Shown: positions 59,645 through 64,000 of the stretch, piece by piece
How the letters are laid out: every line of letters begins with the position of its first letter
Numbering within the stretch: the stretch's first letter is position 1
Origin: Sphagnum compactum
Taxonomy: Eukaryota; Bryophyta; Sphagnopsida; Sphagnales
Direction: 5' to 3'
DNA length: 64,000 bases
Assembly: GCA_965153455.1 (NCBI GenBank)
Contig: OZ234497.1
Span: forward strand, 6,014,001-6,078,000
Position numbers and translations under genes: made by a program
The notes under the pieces: model-generated
Told to the model about the DNA's origin: nothing
Databases searched by the model: none
The model's input: the letters and a program-made list of their open reading frames with translations, nothing else

Positions 59645-59970
59645 GCCTTATTGGCCTACCAAGGCAAGGATATTGTTTAGATTAATTATAGAGTATAGTA
59701 GCTTAATGCATTTTGGCCCCTAGGTAATAATAGGTCTATTTTTATATGAAGATTTTTGAAAGATGATATTTGGCTTATGTTGAAACTTGAGATTAATTAG
59801 AGAGTTATAATATCTTGAAGGATTTTGGTTTATTTTAAGGGATTTTTGGAAGATTATATTTTTATATGGTGAAATATTTGAGTTTTCATAATTCTTCTTT
59901 TGCCTTGAGATACTTTGTAATGTAAATAGCAAGGCTGCAGTGCCACACACCCCTTGTTTTGTTTGCACCT
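59645..59970 (-). repeat. Dispersed repeat D, copy 2 (inverted)
   Basis: The inverted partner of 50690-51040, from 'attggcctaccaaggcaagg' to 'cacaccccttg'. The minus-strand ORF 59720-59968 and its counterpart at 50565-50813 are translations of this repeat, and both are interrupted relative to each other. Confidence 0.75.
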
Positions 59971-60566
59971 AGGAACAAGCCTTATGACGAAGATGCTGTT
60001 ACAACAATCAAGCACTAGTTTATTGAAGTTAACTTCTCAAAACAATTCAAAGATGCTATTATGTTCCAACATTCAAGCATTAGGTTACTGAAGAGAGCTT
60101 CTCAAAACAAATCAATGCTCCCATTCTATCAATCTGGATTCACCAAATAGGCTTTTTCTTTCTTCACCTCCTAGGCACACAAGCATATTCCACAGATCAA
60201 CTATATCAGTGTACATTTTTTACACTAATCTGGATACAGACACTCTACCAAGTCCGTATATACAGAGGAGACGAGGTTAAAAAGTTGTGCTTCTCGAAAC
60301 TGAGCTGAACAAGAACACACACACACATGGTGATTCAGAAACTTATTAGTCAACCAAATCACCCTAAAGCGCGCTGACAAAAAGCGGGCGGGTGGACCGT
60401 GGTGGTGGTGGGTGATATGCGAATATTACAAGTGATCACGCAGTTGCTGACAATTTCATCCTGACCAAGAAACCCAAGACAAACTTGCCCATGCAACTTG
60501 CTTGCAAGCAAGCAATCAATCAATGAAGTCAACTTGCTTGCAACTTACACTGTTGTAGATTCCTTA
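59971..60566. other. No recognised gene
   Basis: Contains a near-direct repeat of 'aagatgctgttacaacaatcaagca' at 59990 and 60051, and an ACACAC run at 60310-60325. No ORF is supported. Confidence 0.5.
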
Positions 60567-60767
60567 ACCCTTTTTCCTTCAAGCAAATCACAACTTGTCA
60601 ACAAGTTTTCAAAAATTCCCCAACATTTGCATACAAATTGAAACCAACCCAAGGACGCTTATAGTTCCTCAAACCTTTTTTCTTCAAGCAAATCACAACT
60701 TGTCAACAAGTTTTCAAAAATTCCCCAACATTTGCATACAAATTGAAACCCACCCAAGGATGCTTGT
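60567..60767 (+). repeat. Tandem duplication, 105-bp period
   Basis: The block 'ttcaagcaaatcacaacttg..aaattgaaacc.acccaagga.gctt' occurs twice, 105 bp apart, nearly identical. The ORF 60595-60786 is the translation of this duplication. Confidence 0.9.
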
Positions 60768-63700
60768 TTCTACAGTTCATTCATGATGTTTTTTGTTTTT
60801 TTTTTGGTTCGGTTTAGCCCCGTATCCATTACTCCATACGTCCATACCCATCTCTCTCTCTCTCTAGCAATCAGAAGAAGAGTATAGAACGTACTAGATT
60901 GATCTCATTCTATTTTCAAATTTTCTTCAGTCTACAAATCTAGAGAGAGCAGCAGCATTAAATCTCACAGATTTTTTTAAAGTATTTTTTAATATATTTC
61001 TGAAGCACAAAAATTCAGAGGCTTTTTAATTTTCCAGTTTTTTTTATATATTGAAAATTTAATGAATCTTTCAAAAAAATTAGTCAAAGTTGATTGAATT
61101 TACACTTAAACAGAAGTTTCCGAAATTTTCCCAATTTTTTTTTGGTGTGCAAAGAAAACATTGCACAGATTGCTTTTGTTTCAAATGCTTTCACTTTTGG
61201 ACTCAAAGTTCTCAGAAATTCCCAAAAGCTCGGGAGCAATGAAGAAAACCCAAGAGACCTGAACTTACTTTGACTCTCAAAATTCAACAAACAAACAGCA
61301 CAAGCCTTGAACCATCTCAAAAACCTTCCAAATGCCGTTACGAAGAAGACCATATGGTGGTGTTGAAACAAGCTAAGAAATTCCTACCCCATGCATTTTT
61401 GTTTCAATGGTAAAAACAACGACCCAACTAGGTGTAAATTTCTTCCAATCTTCAAAGACCAAATGGTGAACAATTTCAGATTCTTACTCATATTCCACCA
61501 TGTATCTATTTCGAGGTAAAACAATGATCCCAAATAGGCGGAATCCTACAATGTAGTGGTTACATACAAGAATTATGCACGTTGGATGGTATACCATAGT
61601 AGTAGGTAGGCACTAAATAATTACCTACGAGGGAAAAAAATTCTGAACTTTTGAAAAAACATTCATCATTATTCAGATGTACTTAACAAATAAATAAATT
61701 AAAAATAAATAAATTAGTGTATATGCCAGACTCTTAGGAAAAAATATATATATTAAATATTGGGAGTTAAAGTGTTGAATGGTATTCATGTGTCTTGACT
61801 GTACATTTTTTATCCCAAATCAAAGTTTTCCTAAATTGACTGTGGGCAAGCTTACCCTACCCACACTCCAACTTTGGTGGGCGGCCATATTTGGATTATT
61901 TTGACTAGTGTGTAATAAAGTTTATTCCCATGCATCAAGAAAAGTGTGTATTTTCTAATCAATGCTTCCAAAGAAATACCTAAAATCCAAATAATTCAAA
62001 ATTTTGTAAGATTGTCAAAACACATTATTTTTTAGTCAATCAAAACAAACAAAATTCGTACATATGAGACTCCATTTTAGTCACCACACACAATTCTCAG
62101 AAGCATTTGGTCTTTTAATTTTCATAGTTCCTAAGTGATATTTGCTTCCGTGTAGAAGTGGAATTAGAAGATGAAGAAGTCACCTGCCAGTGGTAGCTTC
62201 TTCCATTCGTGCTTTACTTGTTTGGCCTCCTTTCCAAACATTTAGGACATCTCCGAATTGTCACAAGGAGAGAGACTTTGTTGTCAAAAAAGTTCCCACA
62301 CTTGATCCTGACTCTTAAGACACTCCATATTTCGGATACCTTGAACAGCACCCACATCAGCATCGTAGCGAGTTTATAGCTGGGTTGATATCTAAAGGAT
62401 GCTTAACCCTTAAGTGCTTATAAGTGTATGTGCCTTCAAGCCCCCAATTGTATCTGACAATTTTGCTTTGCAAAACAAGCCCAATTAACTGATCTAAACT
62501 CCAATTGAGCTTTACTAATCCTTCACAATCCTTCAGTTTGTTAAAAAACAAACCCACCCAATTGAGTAAATTTGGAATTTTGGCTGTAGCAGAGAATTCT
62601 CTAGAGTGTAGGTCTTCTCAGATTTAGAGGATTGATTGTCAAAGAGAAGTATGTGGGAGGCATAATTCTTCTGAGAACTTGTTCAAATTTCTCAAGACAA
62701 TCACTGCTGTAGCATGTCACAATTTGAGAAGAAGAAATTTTCTGGTACCTAATATTTGCAACATACAAGAATTTGTCGATTCCACCAAGCAATGCAAGTT
62801 TGATGAATCAACAAAATGTGTAACATCCCACAAAGAAAGTGAAAACACTAGACAAACCCTAAAACCCTAAACCCCTAAACCCCTTGAGTTTTGGCCCACA
62901 CCAACACAGGCCTCTAAACTACCGCTTCCACACAAGAAGGTGGCTTCCTGGCAGGGAAAGCTGCTGGATGGTACTCTGAAGAACAAGTCATTAAACCTGG
63001 CTATTATCATCAGAAAGAAAGCTCAAGTACATGATGAGAAAAGAAGCAGCCAAATAGAAGCTATGTCACAACAAATTAGGGTTTGCAGCTCAAGGTGGTC
63101 TTCTCCAGGGTGGGTTCAAGCTCTGCTATGTAGACACACAAATAATTTAGAACAGAGCTGTGGAAGAATGACAGCCACAAAAGCAACTTAGAGTTTTGCT
63201 TTTGGAGTTTGGGATTGCATGGGAAATGGCTCGGCGAGCCAACTTAGCATATGCAAGAGTTACATTAAAGAAGACATGATTAAAATCGGATGCCATGCCA
63301 ACATAACACCAGAGACTCTCCTGAATTCAGGTCAGAATGTACTACGGAATGGCCAAGCCCCTGCCCATTACGTTGGGTAAGAGGTGAACCCACTAGGGCA
63401 AGTTAGGCAACGCACCCAACATATTGGGCAAGGGTGAGACCATTCCATGACATTAAGGTCTGGAGTGGCAGATTCAATGCTCTTTTAAAAAACTCATCTT
63501 CAACAGACACATTTTGGTCAATGCTACAAGTGTTATGGTTATCACTGAAAGATTATGTCATATAATGTGGTCAAGAAAATGACCTAATCTGCTACCCCAG
63601 ATCTTAAATGTAGACAACAAGTTGAGTGACCTGATGGTACCAAGCTAGTGAAGGACACAGTTTCAGGTGACTGTCAAAAGGCAGGTCACTTGCTCAAAAA

Positions 63701-64000
63701 CTTCTTCCTCAAGGAACACTTGTTCAAAAACTGCTGGTTCCAGGTCTTTGACAATTTTCAAGCAATCGGCAAAGAACCGGCAGTTCAGGTTAGGTTTTTC
63801 CAACTGGTTCTTTGATTGTTTTGAGAACCACGGGTTCTTTCTTTGAAAAGGAGAACCTTACAAACACTGGTACTTGCCACCTTGTATGATGGTTTTTGGC
63901 ATGAACTTGATCAAGCTATACCCATAGAGCTCTAGACATGCCCTTAAAAATGCATTCATACCCACAAGGTCTTCACAACTGAAAAAGAGTTGAACTATAG
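60768..64000. other. No recognised gene
   Basis: Contains a CT microsatellite (60851-60867) and a short run of ccctaaa-like units (62854-62884). ORFs 61084-61371, 62357-62870 and 62940-63191 have no motif I recognise. The last is basic and runs through a somewhat GC-richer stretch. The end region (63300-63900) has pairs of short direct repeats such as 'cttgttcaaaaactgctggttcc'-like words. Confidence 0.45.

Noticed and set aside
62854-62884. Telomere repeat (ccctaaa units)
   Set aside because: Only four loose units; too short to distinguish from a telo-box-like motif or chance.

Overview
The window looks like intergenic, transposon-filled nuclear DNA from a land plant with a large genome. A gymnosperm is my best guess, from the type of Ty3/gypsy element and the deep layers of decayed repeats, but the sequence does not prove it. 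It is AT-rich. I see no intact protein-coding gene, rRNA, tRNA gene or CRISPR array. Nearly every open reading frame is short and is either repeat-derived or a piece of a broken transposon gene.

Three repeat classes explain most of the left two thirds. (1) Two copies of one Ty3/gypsy LTR retrotransposon family lie in opposite orientations. RE1 (+ strand, about 13.9-23.86 kb) is 5'-truncated and keeps the integrase C-terminus, an additional ORF, a polypurine tract and a 3' LTR. RE2 (- strand, 37.96 kb down to about 28.1 kb) keeps a 5' LTR, primer-binding site, gag, protease, RT, RNase H, integrase and the same additional ORF, all with stops and frameshifts. (2) A CACTA-type DNA transposon family ('family A') occurs at 0.81-3.96, 7.48-9.37, 19.25-21.21, up to 28.08 and from 43.28 kb. 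Its copies carry arrays of GGTA/TACC tetranucleotides. (3) A short non-coding inverted-repeat family ('family B') has termini GGGTG...CACCC and 4-bp target-site duplications. It occurs at 2.88-3.67, 6.34, 9.89-12.21 (three copies nested in one another), 19.00-21.60, 24.85-25.28 and 41.57-42.16 kb. A sits inside B and B sits inside A, so both were active over overlapping periods.

Right of RE2 there is a decayed hAT-type transposase gene (38.4-40.6 kb), a palindromic repeat complex split by a family-B insertion (41.2-42.65 kb), a GC-rich MITE (46.3 kb), a tRNA-derived SINE (46.8 kb), a 350-bp-arm foldback (52.8-53.8 kb), a possible LTR edge (58.3 kb) and several tandem repeats. The stretch from 48 to 50.5 kb is less repeat-like and more GC-rich, and holds the only, weak, candidate host exon. 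Large parts of 12.2-13.9, 24.2-27.2, 44.3-46.3, 53.8-58 and 60.8-64 kb show nothing I can name.

The most unusual observations are the family with 4-bp duplications, which does not fit the common plant DNA-transposon superfamilies; its self-nested cluster; a CACTA copy carrying a GC-rich foreign-looking segment; and an additional ORF conserved between the two gypsy copies.
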